Origin: CAYRVX01 sp964427875
Lineage (GTDB): Bacteria > Planctomycetota > Phycisphaerae > SM23-33
NCBI GenBank assembly: GCA_964427875.1
Contig: CAYRVX010000019.1
Coordinates: forward strand, 11,867 to 75,866
Direction: 5' to 3'
DNA length: 64,000 nucleotides
Part shown: piece by piece, positions 26,611 through 36,213 of the stretch
Position numbering within the stretch: the first letter of the stretch is position 1
Layout of the letters: each line of letters begins with the position of its first letter
Made by a program: the position numbers and the translations under genes
The notes under the pieces: model-generated
The model's database searches: none
Told to the model about the DNA's origin: nothing
What the model saw: the letters and a program-made list of their open reading frames with translations, nothing else

Positions 26611-26994
26611 TTATCGCACGGCGTCGAAGGCGGAGTATTCCAGGTTCCGTGCACCGCAGTAGAGGCAGCGGCCGTGGCGGGGGGACATCGTGCGGCCGCA
26701 CTGGGGGCACTTGGCGATCTGCTTCTTCGCCTTGCCGTCCTCCTTGCCGTCCGTCAGGTCGATCTGGCGGACGCGCTCGAGCAGGTCCTCCTCGGCGAGC
26801 TCGGTCTTCTCCTTCAGGAGCGACCAGAGGGCCATGCAGACGAGGGTAAGCTTGTCCAGTCGCTCCTCGTACCCCTCGACCTGCCGGGCGGCTCGCTCGG
26901 CGTGCTGTCTGTCGATTGCCGCGGCCGCGCCTTCGCCCGCGCTGCCGGCGCGGGGCAGCGCGACCGCTGGGAAATCCCAGAACAGTGAGTCCAT
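26611..26994 (-). CDS. Small zinc-ribbon protein, function unknown
   Basis: 127 residues. The N-terminal half is a predicted helical or coiled-coil region (AAIDRQHAERAARQVEGYEE to LLKEKTELAEEDLLERV); residues about 94-117 form a zinc ribbon with CPQCGRTMSPRHGRCLYCGA (two CxxC pairs). The C-terminus is short. Such zinc-ribbon/coiled-coil proteins are often adaptors; no function is inferred. The start follows GAGGAG at six bases. It sits between dapF and the menaquinone cluster on the same strand. Confidence 0.65.
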   Translation of the reverse strand: MDSLFWDFPAVALPRAGSAGEGAAAAIDRQHAERAARQVEGYEERLDKLTLVCMALWSLLKEKTELAEEDLLERVRQIDLTDGKEDGKAKKQIAKCPQCGRTMSPRHGRCLYCGARNLEYSAFDAVR

Positions 26995-27066
26995 GGCTGT
27001 CTCCTCGTGGCGCCGGTGACGGTTCCCACGAATGGACGCGTCGGCGCGCGGAGTTATTCAGGCCGC

Positions 27067-27903
27067 TTAACCGAGCCACTCTCCGGTGAAGACCTCGGTG
27101 GCCGGTCCGGTCATGAGGACGTGGTCGTCGTCCTCGCGCCAATGGAGCTTGAGGTCGCCGCCGGGCAGGTGGGCGGTGATCTCGCGCCCGGTTCGCCCGG
27201 TGATCGCGCCAACCACGCACACCGCCGAGGCGCCCGTGCCGCAGGCCAGCGTGATCCCGCTGCCCCGCTCCCACGTGCGCACGGTGACCTCGACGGGCGA
27301 ATGGACCTCGACGAAGTGCGCGTTCGTGCGCTGGGGGAACAGCGCGTGGTGCTCGATCTCCGGCCCGATCGACTCCAGAGGCACGGCGTGGACGTCATCG
27401 ACGAAGATGACGGCGTGGGGGTTTCCCATGGACACGCACGTCATCTGGAACGCCCGCTCGGAGGTGCGGAAGGCCACGTCGATGGCCTGTTCCTGCGGCA
27501 CTTTGACGGGGATCTCCTCGGCCTTGAGGATCGGCGCGCCCATGTCGACGGTGGCGGCGCGGACCTTGTCGTCGGCGCCGATCTTGAGGAGGATCTCCTT
27601 GATCCCCGCGGCGGTTTCGACGGCCATCGGGTTGGCCTTCGTCCGGCCGTGGTCGTAGGCGTACTTCGCCACGCAGCGGATGCCGTTGCCGCACATCTGG
27701 GCCTCGCCGCCGTCGGCGTTGAACATGCGCATGCGCACGTCGGCCGCCTCGCTGGGCATGATCAGGATCAGCCCGTCGGCGCCGATGCCGAAGTGGCGGT
27801 CGCTGACGGCCACGGCCGTGGCGGCCGGATCGTCCACGCGCTCGGAGAAGCAGTCCACGTACACGTAGTCATTGCCCAGGCCGTGCATCTTCGTGAAACG
27901 CAT
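27067..27903 (-). CDS. dapF: Diaminopimelate epimerase
   Basis: 278 residues, standard length. It interconverts LL- and meso-diaminopimelate for lysine and peptidoglycan synthesis. Both catalytic cysteines are present: Cys71 in MCGNGIRC and Cys221 in ACGTGASA. KMHGLGNDYVYVD at the N-terminus, GIGADGLILI and MGNPHAVIFVDDV are also typical. Start at 27903 with AAGGA upstream. An extended -10 (TGGTATTCT, complement of 27957-27965) about 55 bases upstream may be its promoter. Confidence 0.95.
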   Translation of the reverse strand: MRFTKMHGLGNDYVYVDCFSERVDDPAATAVAVSDRHFGIGADGLILIMPSEAADVRMRMFNADGGEAQMCGNGIRCVAKYAYDHGRTKANPMAVETAAGIKEILLKIGADDKVRAATVDMGAPILKAEEIPVKVPQEQAIDVAFRTSERAFQMTCVSMGNPHAVIFVDDVHAVPLESIGPEIEHHALFPQRTNAHFVEVHSPVEVTVRTWERGSGITLACGTGASAVCVVGAITGRTGREITAHLPGGDLKLHWREDDDHVLMTGPATEVFTGEWLG

Positions 27904-28039
27904 GTGTCGTCCTTCCCAATACGCCCGATCCGTCCGCGCGGAGCGGCGCAGACGTCAGAATACCACAACCCGCGCGGATATGCGAAGGGATTCAGCCCCG
28001 CCGCGCTCGCCACGGCCGATCTCGCGCCTCGGGAGCCGC

Positions 28040-29380
<1,341 letters not shown>

Positions 29381-29437
29381 GGAACTTCTCCTTCCTCTGA
29401 AAGCGGATCGCCTGTACCATAGGCCGCACGAGTAAGT

Positions 29438-29487
29438 ATTAGTATTAGAATATAAAGAGGCACATCCGCCTAATTAAAATAACTAAT
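29438..29487. promoter_or_regulatory. Predicted LysR-regulator binding region
   Basis: The AT-rich gap contains ATTAG at 29438-29442 and 29444-29448 and the inverse CTAAT at 29470-29474 and 29483-29487. This symmetric arrangement covers the predicted gdhA promoter and lies just upstream of the divergent lysR gene. Confidence 0.45.
29449..29477 (-). promoter_or_regulatory. Predicted gdhA promoter
   Basis: Minus-strand TTAATT (29477-29472), a 17-base spacer and TATATT (29454-29449). The leader to the gdhA ATG is about 60 bases. Confidence 0.45.
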
Positions 29488-29539
29488 ATACGCCGACAAG
29501 GGCCCTTATACCCCTGCATCCCTCTGGATGGCGGTTGCG

Positions 29540-30424
29540 ATGAATACCAGCGTGATGAAGACGTTCTGTGACGTGGTGGACACGGGGAGTTTCTCCAAGG
29601 CGGCGGCGGCCAACGGCATTTCGCAGCCGGCCGTCTCGCAGCAGATGGCCGCCCTGGAGCGGGAGATGGGCATGCGGCTGCTGACCCGCGCCGGCGGGTT
29701 CGCCGCCCCGACGGATGCCGGCGAGGCCTTCCACCGGGGAGTCAGGGACATCCTGCGGCGGTATGAGCAGATGGTCAAGGAGGTGAATGCCCTGGAGGAA
29801 CTGATCAGGCCCGTCCTGCGCGTGGGAACGATCTACTCCGTCGGCTTCTACCTGCTGGAGCCCTACGTCCGGGAGTTCCTCAGGGCACATCCCGAAGTGG
29901 ACCTCAACGTGGAATACGACCGCTGGAACCGCATCACCGCGGCCGTGCTCGACGGCGACATGGACATGGGGATCCTGGCCTTCCCGGAAAAGCACCGCTC
30001 CATCGATATCATCCAGTTCGCCTCGGAGTCCCTGGTGATGGTCTGCTCGCCGGATCATCGCCTGGCGAGGCGAAAGGAGATCGACCCGGCCGTTCTGAAG
30101 GGCGAACGATTCGTGGCCTTCGAGGCGAACGTCCCGACGCGGCGACACATTGATCGCGTTCTGAAGCGATATCGTGTCGCGGTGGACATCGCCATGGAGT
30201 TCGACAACAACGAGACGCTGAAACGGGCCGTTGAGGTGGGGGCGGGGCTGAGCATTCTGCCTCGGAACAACGTCGAGCGGGAGGTCGCCGCCGGGCACCT
30301 CTGTATCGTGCCGTTTCGCGATCCCACTTGCTGGGTGCGGAGGATCGCGATCATCCGTCGCCGGGGCAAGACCCACACGAAGTCGGAGATGATGTTCCTT
30401 CGGACGCTCCGCTCGAACCTCTGA
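29540..30424 (+). CDS. LysR-type transcriptional regulator
   Basis: 294 residues from ATG 29540 (an ATG at 29528 adds four). The N-terminal winged helix-turn-helix spans residues about 1-62 (FCDVVDTGSFSKAAAANGIS, then QPAVSQQMAALEREMGMRLL); the rest is the periplasmic-binding-like effector domain (RVGTIYSVGFYLLEPYVREF, MDMGILAFPEKHRSIDI, VEVGAGLSILPRNNVEREV). It is transcribed away from gdhA and probably regulates it and itself. The effector is unknown. Confidence 0.9.
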   Translation: MNTSVMKTFCDVVDTGSFSKAAAANGISQPAVSQQMAALEREMGMRLLTRAGGFAAPTDAGEAFHRGVRDILRRYEQMVKEVNALEELIRPVLRVGTIYSVGFYLLEPYVREFLRAHPEVDLNVEYDRWNRITAAVLDGDMDMGILAFPEKHRSIDIIQFASESLVMVCSPDHRLARRKEIDPAVLKGERFVAFEANVPTRRHIDRVLKRYRVAVDIAMEFDNNETLKRAVEVGAGLSILPRNNVEREVAAGHLCIVPFRDPTCWVRRIAIIRRRGKTHTKSEMMFLRTLRSNL

Positions 30425-30477
30425 GCGCCCGGCCTCGCGCGGGCGGGAGGCGGCCGAGCACGCGCTGTTTGCCGAAC

Positions 30478-30505
30478 TTGACAAGCCACGCAGAGCGCGT
30501 ATCAT
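30478..30505 (+). promoter_or_regulatory. Strong sigma70-like promoter
   Basis: A perfect TTGACA (30478-30483), 16 bases, and TATCAT (30500-30505), about 85 bases upstream of the next start. Confidence 0.6.
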
Positions 30506-30589
30506 TGAGACAGGCTGCCTGGCCGGCGGGTGACGGGGGGTCGGTTCGGTCGGGCGGCAGGGGACGCAAGCCCGGAAGAACACGTGGTG

Positions 30590-31738
30590 ATGTCTGGAAA
30601 CGTGGGCATGCTGCTTCTGCTGGCGAGCTTCCCGGCCGCTGCCGCCGGGCAGTCGGCCCGCCCCGGCGAAGCGAGCTCACGCGTATACCCCGCGACGACG
30701 GCGCCGGCGTTCGACGAGCCCCCGGCGGCGGCGCGGAAGGTCTTCGCGCAATTCCAGAAGGCCGGGGCATACGCCGCCGATACCCCCGCGGCGCCCGAGG
30801 CCGTGCTGAAGGCCGCCGCGAGTGCAAAGGCGGCTCTGTACTGTTCCCGGTGCCGCGGAACCGGAAAGGTCGTCGGCGCGAAGATGGGCTATCGGACGGT
30901 CAGGGAACGGGTCATGATACCCTCGGGCAAGTACACCAGGAAGTCGGGCTATCGGGAAGTGACCCAGTGGGGGCCCATTCGTTCGCTCGTGCCCTGCACC
31001 GAGTGCGGTGGCGTCCATGAGACGTACCGCGACGGTTCGCGCACGTACACGCGTTCGGGGCCGGACGGCAGCGGCGTCACCCGGGACGTGCCCGCGCTCC
31101 ACGGGCGGTTGGGCGAGCTGGCGCGGCTGTTGCTCGCCCTGGAGCGCAAGAGCGCCCCGGCCGTCTGGCAGCGCGGGTGCAACGTGCTGGAGGAGGCGGC
31201 CTTCGATCATGCCGACTATGCCGCCAAGTGCACCGTGCTCTTCCAGACGGCGGCCGCCTCCCCGGGCGTTCATCCCGCCGTCTTTGTCGGAGAGGTTGCC
31301 GACGTTCGCTATGCCCCCAAGGCGTCGTTCTTCCTCGTGCGCCTCTATAGGGCCCGGCAGTACGCAGCCGTCGTCTGCAAGCGCAGGACGTTCGCCTTCA
31401 AGGGGCAGCGATGCCTCATTGCCGGCATGATGACGGGCGCTCGGGCCGGCATGCCGCTGGTGACGGCCGCCAACATCTCCGCCCTCCACGAGGTGGACCC
31501 GGATTACAGGCCGAACGTGCCGGTTCCACCCGCCAAGCCGAGGCCGAAGCCAAAGCCGGCGGCGGGTCCCGGCGATGCCGCGGCCTCCCGCCTCAAGCTC
31601 GCCAGGATGTACGCAGCCAACAAGCTGCCCGACAAGGCCGGGGGCGTCCTGCGAGAGATCATCCGCGAGTACCCCGACACGCCGCAGGCGGCCGAGGCCC
31701 GGAAGATGCTCGCCAAGCTGGCGCCGGCCCGGGAATGA
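30590..31738 (+). CDS. Secreted protein with CxxC-type cysteine motif and TPR-like tail
   Basis: 382 residues. Residues 1-22 are a signal peptide (MSGNVGMLLLLASFPAAAAG). Residues about 82-140 contain CSRCRGTGKV and, about 55 residues on, CTECGG, recalling a DnaJ-type zinc-binding centre. A middle domain of unknown fold follows (RVYPA-like start, then HPAVFVGEVADVRYAPKASF), then a Pro/Lys linker (VPPAKPRPKPKPAAG). The last 55 residues (LARMYAANKLPDKAGGVLRE, then EYPDTPQAAEARKML) look like one TPR unit. No enzymatic motif is visible. Confidence 0.7.
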   Translation: MSGNVGMLLLLASFPAAAAGQSARPGEASSRVYPATTAPAFDEPPAAARKVFAQFQKAGAYAADTPAAPEAVLKAAASAKAALYCSRCRGTGKVVGAKMGYRTVRERVMIPSGKYTRKSGYREVTQWGPIRSLVPCTECGGVHETYRDGSRTYTRSGPDGSGVTRDVPALHGRLGELARLLLALERKSAPAVWQRGCNVLEEAAFDHADYAAKCTVLFQTAAASPGVHPAVFVGEVADVRYAPKASFFLVRLYRARQYAAVVCKRRTFAFKGQRCLIAGMMTGARAGMPLVTAANISALHEVDPDYRPNVPVPPAKPRPKPKPAAGPGDAAASRLKLARMYAANKLPDKAGGVLREIIREYPDTPQAAEARKMLAKLAPARE

Positions 31739-31811
31739 CCGCGCGCGACCGCCCGCCAGCGGACGATGGTTCGCTTCACCCGCCCAACGTTAACGCGCAG
31801 GAAGGAACGCC

Positions 31812-33284
31812 ATGAACGCCGAGAAACCGTGTGCCGCGTCGAGCTGTCCACTGCTTGTGTCTCGCCGATACTTCCTGCAAGGTGCCGGCGCGATGGCGGC
31901 GACCGCGGCAGCCGCGGAAACGGGCCTCCTCGATTTCGCCTCGTCGCTCATCGCCGCCGAGCCCAAACCCGCCGGCAAATGCACCGTTCACGTGGTCTTC
32001 ATTCGTCCCGGGACGTCGGATCCCGAGCGCCGCGGCGAGCGCCCGGTCGTGAGCTGGCCGGGCTACCAGTACGACATCAAGGCCGGCCAGGCGCAACACA
32101 CGAAGGTCCTCACGGACGCCGCCAAGCGGCTGGGCGTTCAGCTTGAGGTCAGGCACGAGCCGCTGGACAGCACCCGCGCCATCGACGCTTATCTCGAGAA
32201 GCTCAGGAAGGCGCCGCCCGACGGCCTGTTCATCACGGCCATGGAGCTCTTCCGCTGGAATCTCGTCAACCACATTGTCGCCAAGCGCGGCGAGGTACCC
32301 GCGATCGTCTACAGCCCGATGGGAAGCTCCTTCACCCAGCACCTGAAGGTGGCCCGGCAGGCGGCGGGAACCTTCGTAGCCGCCACGCAGGACGTCCACT
32401 GGCCGGCGTTCGGCCTGCGGATGCTGGAGACGATCCGGCGGATGAAGGACGCGCGAATCTGCATCGTCAAGGGCAACAAGACCGCCGACAGGAAGCTGGA
32501 CCTCATCGGCACGACGCTGCACTACATCCCGAGCAGCCGCTTCCCGGAGGAGTTCAAGAAGGTCGAGGCGACCGACGAGGTGCGGGCCGTGGCCGATTTC
32601 TACGAGAAGCACGCCAAGAAGATCATCGAGCCGAAGAAGGGCGAGATCCTCGACGCGGCGAAGAACTACTTTGTCTGCCGGCGGCTGATGGCCGCCGAGA
32701 ACTGCCAGGGCTTCTCGATGGACTGCATTCCGCCGATTGTTCGCGGCACGATCCAGCCGCCCTGCATGGCGTTCTCGCGCCTGCTGGACGAGGGCATCGT
32801 CGCGGCCTGCGAGGCCGACTGGAACGCCGCCATCAGCATGCTCCTGACGCATTCGCTGTTCGAGCGCCCCGGCTTCATGCAGGACCCCGCCCCCAACACC
32901 GTCAACAACACGCTGATGGGCGCCCATTGCACGTCCGCCACGAAACTCGACGGGTTCGACAAGCCCAAACGGGCGCCCTTCATCCTCCGCAGCTACCACA
33001 CCCGCACCGGCGTTGCCCTACAGGTGCTCTGGCGCGTCGGCCAGAAGGTCACCGTCATGAAGTTCGTCGGGCCGAAGTCCATCATCCTCGGCACGGGGCG
33101 GGTGCGGGCGAACATCGCCCAGCCTCCCGCGGGCTGCTGCCGGACGGCCGTCGAGATCGAGCTCGACGGCGTGGACGATTCCGGCGAGACGAAGGGCTTC
33201 CACCAACTGTTCATCTACGGCGACCTGGAGCGGCCGTTCAAGGCCTACTGCAAGCTCGCGGGAATCGAGGTCGTCCACATCTAA
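31812..33284 (+). CDS. Tat-exported protein with L-fucose/arabinose-isomerase-like fold
   Basis: 490 residues. A twin-arginine signal is clear: SRRYFLQGAGA with Arg18-Arg19 and a following hydrophobic stretch, so a folded, perhaps metal-bound, protein is exported. The body resembles the sugar-isomerase superfamily: an N-terminal Rossmann-like part (RAIDAYLEKL, PDGLFITAME), a middle part with NCQGFSMDCIPPIV, CMAFSRLLDEGIVAACEADW and a C-terminal part with AHCTSATKLDGF and PFILRSYHTRTG. Such planctomycetal isomerase-like proteins have unproven activity. GGAAGGA lies five bases before the ATG. Confidence 0.7.
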   Translation: MNAEKPCAASSCPLLVSRRYFLQGAGAMAATAAAAETGLLDFASSLIAAEPKPAGKCTVHVVFIRPGTSDPERRGERPVVSWPGYQYDIKAGQAQHTKVLTDAAKRLGVQLEVRHEPLDSTRAIDAYLEKLRKAPPDGLFITAMELFRWNLVNHIVAKRGEVPAIVYSPMGSSFTQHLKVARQAAGTFVAATQDVHWPAFGLRMLETIRRMKDARICIVKGNKTADRKLDLIGTTLHYIPSSRFPEEFKKVEATDEVRAVADFYEKHAKKIIEPKKGEILDAAKNYFVCRRLMAAENCQGFSMDCIPPIVRGTIQPPCMAFSRLLDEGIVAACEADWNAAISMLLTHSLFERPGFMQDPAPNTVNNTLMGAHCTSATKLDGFDKPKRAPFILRSYHTRTGVALQVLWRVGQKVTVMKFVGPKSIILGTGRVRANIAQPPAGCCRTAVEIELDGVDDSGETKGFHQLFIYGDLERPFKAYCKLAGIEVVHI

Positions 33285-33338
33285 GCGGCCAACACAGGCG
33301 GCGCCGGCCGCGCCGAAACGCAACGCGGCGGCGCGGGC

Positions 33339-35249
33339 TCAGAAGATCTTCCTGCGGAGTCTGCACTTGGCCCGCCAGGCGAAGAACAGGGCGATCCCCA
33401 GGTATCCCGCCGCGAACTGCATCAGGTAGGCGGTGGTTTCGGCGAAGTCGCTTGTGCCTGCACCCTCCCAGTGGTAGTGGAACTGGCTGAGGGGTTTCTC
33501 GGCCCGGTTCTCTCCGCTGACGCGTTCGGTGACGAGCCCGGCCTGATAGACCGGGTTGGCGTCGAGGGTGTACTCGGTCAGCTCACGCAGGTCGTTGCGG
33601 AGGGGGTTTCGAGGCATGGCCTCGCTGGCCAGGGCCATCAGCAGCGGTACGCCCGCCCAGAGTGCCAAGCCGACGGTGACGTTCAGGATGACCGCCGTGG
33701 TGGTCCGCTTGAACCGGGCGCCGAAGTACAGCCCCGTGCCGGCGAAGAGGGCCACAATGGAAACCACGATCAGGGAAAGGTGGACCAGCAGCGCCGGGTG
33801 GACCAGGCCGATCATCATGAACAGAAGCGCGTGCCCGATCGGCAGGAGCCACACCGGCAGGCACTTGCGCAGGATCCCCACTGTCTTGCCGAGGAGGATG
33901 TGCCAGTTGCTCAAGGGCGTGCAGAGGAGGATCTCCCAGGATCTGGTCTCTTTCTCGGACGTGATGCTGGTGGCCGACAGCACGGCCGTGGTCAGGATAC
34001 CGATCACGGTGAAGATGCAGATGAACACGGCGTGGACGTCGTTGTCCTCGAAGCCGCCGTTGACGGCCGCCACGAGCGCGTAGATCAGCAGCAGCAGGGC
34101 GCCGCCGACGGCGAGGAGGATTCGCAGCAGGAGCTTGCGTCGCAGCCACGCTGCGCGGAGCTCGCGCCAGATGATGGGCGAGCCGCGTATTGGTCGGATG
34201 CGGCCGGGCGGCGGGGCGGGCGGGTCCGCCGCCTGGGGCGCCGGCGCGGCGCCCGGAGACGCCGCTGTGGGGGCAAGCACCGCCGGGCCGGCGATCGCGG
34301 CGATCGCCTCGGTCGAGCTCGGCCCGGCGCCCGTCGCGCCGGCGGCCTGCCGCAGCGCCACGCGGCGGACCATCGCCACGCACGCCGCGAGCACCGCGGC
34401 CGAAAGGCCCAGCGACACAAGGCAGTTTCCCCACCAGTAGAAGAGGCCCAGGCCCGTCGGTGCGCGCGGCTCGATGATCATGATCGTGTGCACGGACAGC
34501 GCAACGAACGGATTGTAGTGCAGCAGGAGCGTCAGCAGCGGCTGGAGGGTCTTCTGGGAGTCCACGTCGGCCGCGACCAGCATCAGCACCACGATCAGCG
34601 GAATGCCGAGATACAGAACGGCCATCGTTCCCAGCGTCAGCAGGATGCTCACGAACGCCCGCCGGAAGAGAATCGAGAAGAACATCGTCACCGAGGCGAA
34701 GAAGAGGCCCGTCGTCAGCGTGATGCACAGCCCGGAGACGACATAGTGCCACGGCACGCCCCCCAGGACGCGGACGACCGCCAGCAGCGGCAGGCTCATC
34801 GCCAGCAGCACGATCAACTGGAGCACCTTGCTCAGCAGCTTGCCGATCACCACCTGGAAGCTGTTGATCGGCGTGGTCATCAGCACGCCGAGCGTGCGGC
34901 GATAGACCTCCTCGCTGATCGACGTGCTGAGCATGATGACGGTGACCAGCAGCACGGCGATGAACTGGAACCACACGACGGAGGCGATGATCGTCCTGCC
35001 GGCCTGTTCCATGTGCGCGATACGGTAGGCGTAGGAGCCGTACATGCTCCACTTCACCGCCCCCAGCCACACGAGCGCCACGAACGCGGTCAACACGGCA
35101 AGATAGACGAAGCGCAGGACGAAGTTCCGCCGCCGGCGGCTGGAGACGCGCAGCTCCTTGGTGAAGATCGGCCCCACCAGCCTGGCGGGCAGCATGGCCA
35201 GCCAGCCGGCCGGTGCGACGATCCGGGATATGGGTCTTGCGGCGGCCAT
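33339..35249 (-). CDS. ABC-2 type transporter permease (large)
   Basis: 636 residues with about 12 hydrophobic segments in two blocks split by an Ala/Pro-rich cytoplasmic linker (about residues 300-360, PGAAPAPQAADPPAPPPGR). Each block carries the ABC-2 signature of a cytoplasmic GPIFTKELR or SPIIWRELR start, a paired hydrophobic region and SEEVYRRTLGVLMTTPI or SEKETRSWEILLCTPLS. It is thus an internal duplication of an ABC-2 permease and may be a full pore in one chain. The ATP-binding gene is 25 bases upstream. ATG 35249 is preferred over TTG 35267. Confidence 0.82.
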   Translation of the reverse strand: MAAARPISRIVAPAGWLAMLPARLVGPIFTKELRVSSRRRRNFVLRFVYLAVLTAFVALVWLGAVKWSMYGSYAYRIAHMEQAGRTIIASVVWFQFIAVLLVTVIMLSTSISEEVYRRTLGVLMTTPINSFQVVIGKLLSKVLQLIVLLAMSLPLLAVVRVLGGVPWHYVVSGLCITLTTGLFFASVTMFFSILFRRAFVSILLTLGTMAVLYLGIPLIVVLMLVAADVDSQKTLQPLLTLLLHYNPFVALSVHTIMIIEPRAPTGLGLFYWWGNCLVSLGLSAAVLAACVAMVRRVALRQAAGATGAGPSSTEAIAAIAGPAVLAPTAASPGAAPAPQAADPPAPPPGRIRPIRGSPIIWRELRAAWLRRKLLLRILLAVGGALLLLIYALVAAVNGGFEDNDVHAVFICIFTVIGILTTAVLSATSITSEKETRSWEILLCTPLSNWHILLGKTVGILRKCLPVWLLPIGHALLFMMIGLVHPALLVHLSLIVVSIVALFAGTGLYFGARFKRTTTAVILNVTVGLALWAGVPLLMALASEAMPRNPLRNDLRELTEYTLDANPVYQAGLVTERVSGENRAEKPLSQFHYHWEGAGTSDFAETTAYLMQFAAGYLGIALFFAWRAKCRLRRKIF

Positions 35250-35274
35250 GGGCGCTGTCCCGGTCAAGCGCAGC

Positions 35275-36201
35275 TCAGTGCACGATCCCCTTCGTCAGTT
35301 GCAGGAAGGCGTCGTCCAGTTTCAGTTGCTTGGGCACGAGGGAGATCACGTCGATGCCGGCCCGCACGAGCGTCCGCGCGATGAGCCCGTCGCCGGGCTC
35401 CTCGTCCTTGAAGGTCACGTCCAGGTAGCCCTCGGCCGTCCGGACGTCGGCGATCTGCGGCAGCGCGCTGAGCAGGTCGGCGGCCTGCCGCACGTCGCCG
35501 GCGACCTGCACGCGGAACTGCACGTGGAGGCCCATCCGCGAGCGGATCTCCTCCATCGTCCCGCTGAAGACCAGGTGCCCGTGCTCGATGATCCCCACGT
35601 GGTCGCACATCTCCTCCAGCTCCGAGAGGATGTGGCTGGAGATCATGATCGTCTTGCCCATCCGCTTCAGCTCGCAGAGCAGCTCGCGTATCTCGATCCG
35701 CGCGCGGGGGTCCAGCCCGCTGGCCGGCTCGTCCAGGATCAGCACCTTCGGGTCGTGGATCAGCACGCGGGCCAGTTGCAGCCGCTGCTGCATGCCCCGC
35801 GAGAGCCCGTCCACGGAGCTGGCGCGCTTGACGGTCAGGTCGGTCAGCTCCAGGACGTCGTTGATGACGGCCTTCCGGTTGGCCCTGGGCAGGCCGAACG
35901 CCGCCGCGAAGAACTCCAGGTACTCGAAGACCTTCAGGTCGTCGTAGACGCCCATGAAGTCGGGCATGTAGCCGACGACCTTGCGGACGTCGCGCCCGCG
36001 CTTGCACACGTCCATTCCGTTGACGGCCGCCGAGCCGCGCGTCGGCTCCAGCAGCGTTGCGAGGATCCGCATCGTCGTGGTCTTGCCGGCCCCGTTGGGG
36101 CCGATGAACCCGAAGATGTCGCCCTGCTCGACGACGAGGTCCAGGTTCTCCAGGGCCGCGAGCGAACCGTAGTACTTGGTCAGGCCGTGAGTCTCGATCA
36201 T
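35275..36201 (-). CDS. ABC transporter ATP-binding protein (ABC-2 exporter type)
   Basis: 308 residues. Walker A GPNGAGKTTT (34-43), signature LSRGMQQ (133-139), Walker B VLILDEPASGLD (153-164) and the H-loop in IMISSHILSELEE are all present, followed by a C-terminal domain typical of CcmA/NatA-like subunits. It should energise the permease encoded next. The pair closes the MoxR/VWA operon, so the exporter probably acts with that envelope system; the cargo is unknown. Confidence 0.9.
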   Translation of the reverse strand: MIETHGLTKYYGSLAALENLDLVVEQGDIFGFIGPNGAGKTTTMRILATLLEPTRGSAAVNGMDVCKRGRDVRKVVGYMPDFMGVYDDLKVFEYLEFFAAAFGLPRANRKAVINDVLELTDLTVKRASSVDGLSRGMQQRLQLARVLIHDPKVLILDEPASGLDPRARIEIRELLCELKRMGKTIMISSHILSELEEMCDHVGIIEHGHLVFSGTMEEIRSRMGLHVQFRVQVAGDVRQAADLLSALPQIADVRTAEGYLDVTFKDEEPGDGLIARTLVRAGIDVISLVPKQLKLDDAFLQLTKGIVH

Positions 36202-36213
36202 CTCTGGATTCCT

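Noticed and set aside
30506..30589. Possible c-di-GMP-I (GEMM) riboswitch in the leader before 30590, from GGGACGCAAGCC
   Set aside because: Only one short consensus piece is present; the GGCAAACC part and the tetraloop/receptor arrangement are missing.
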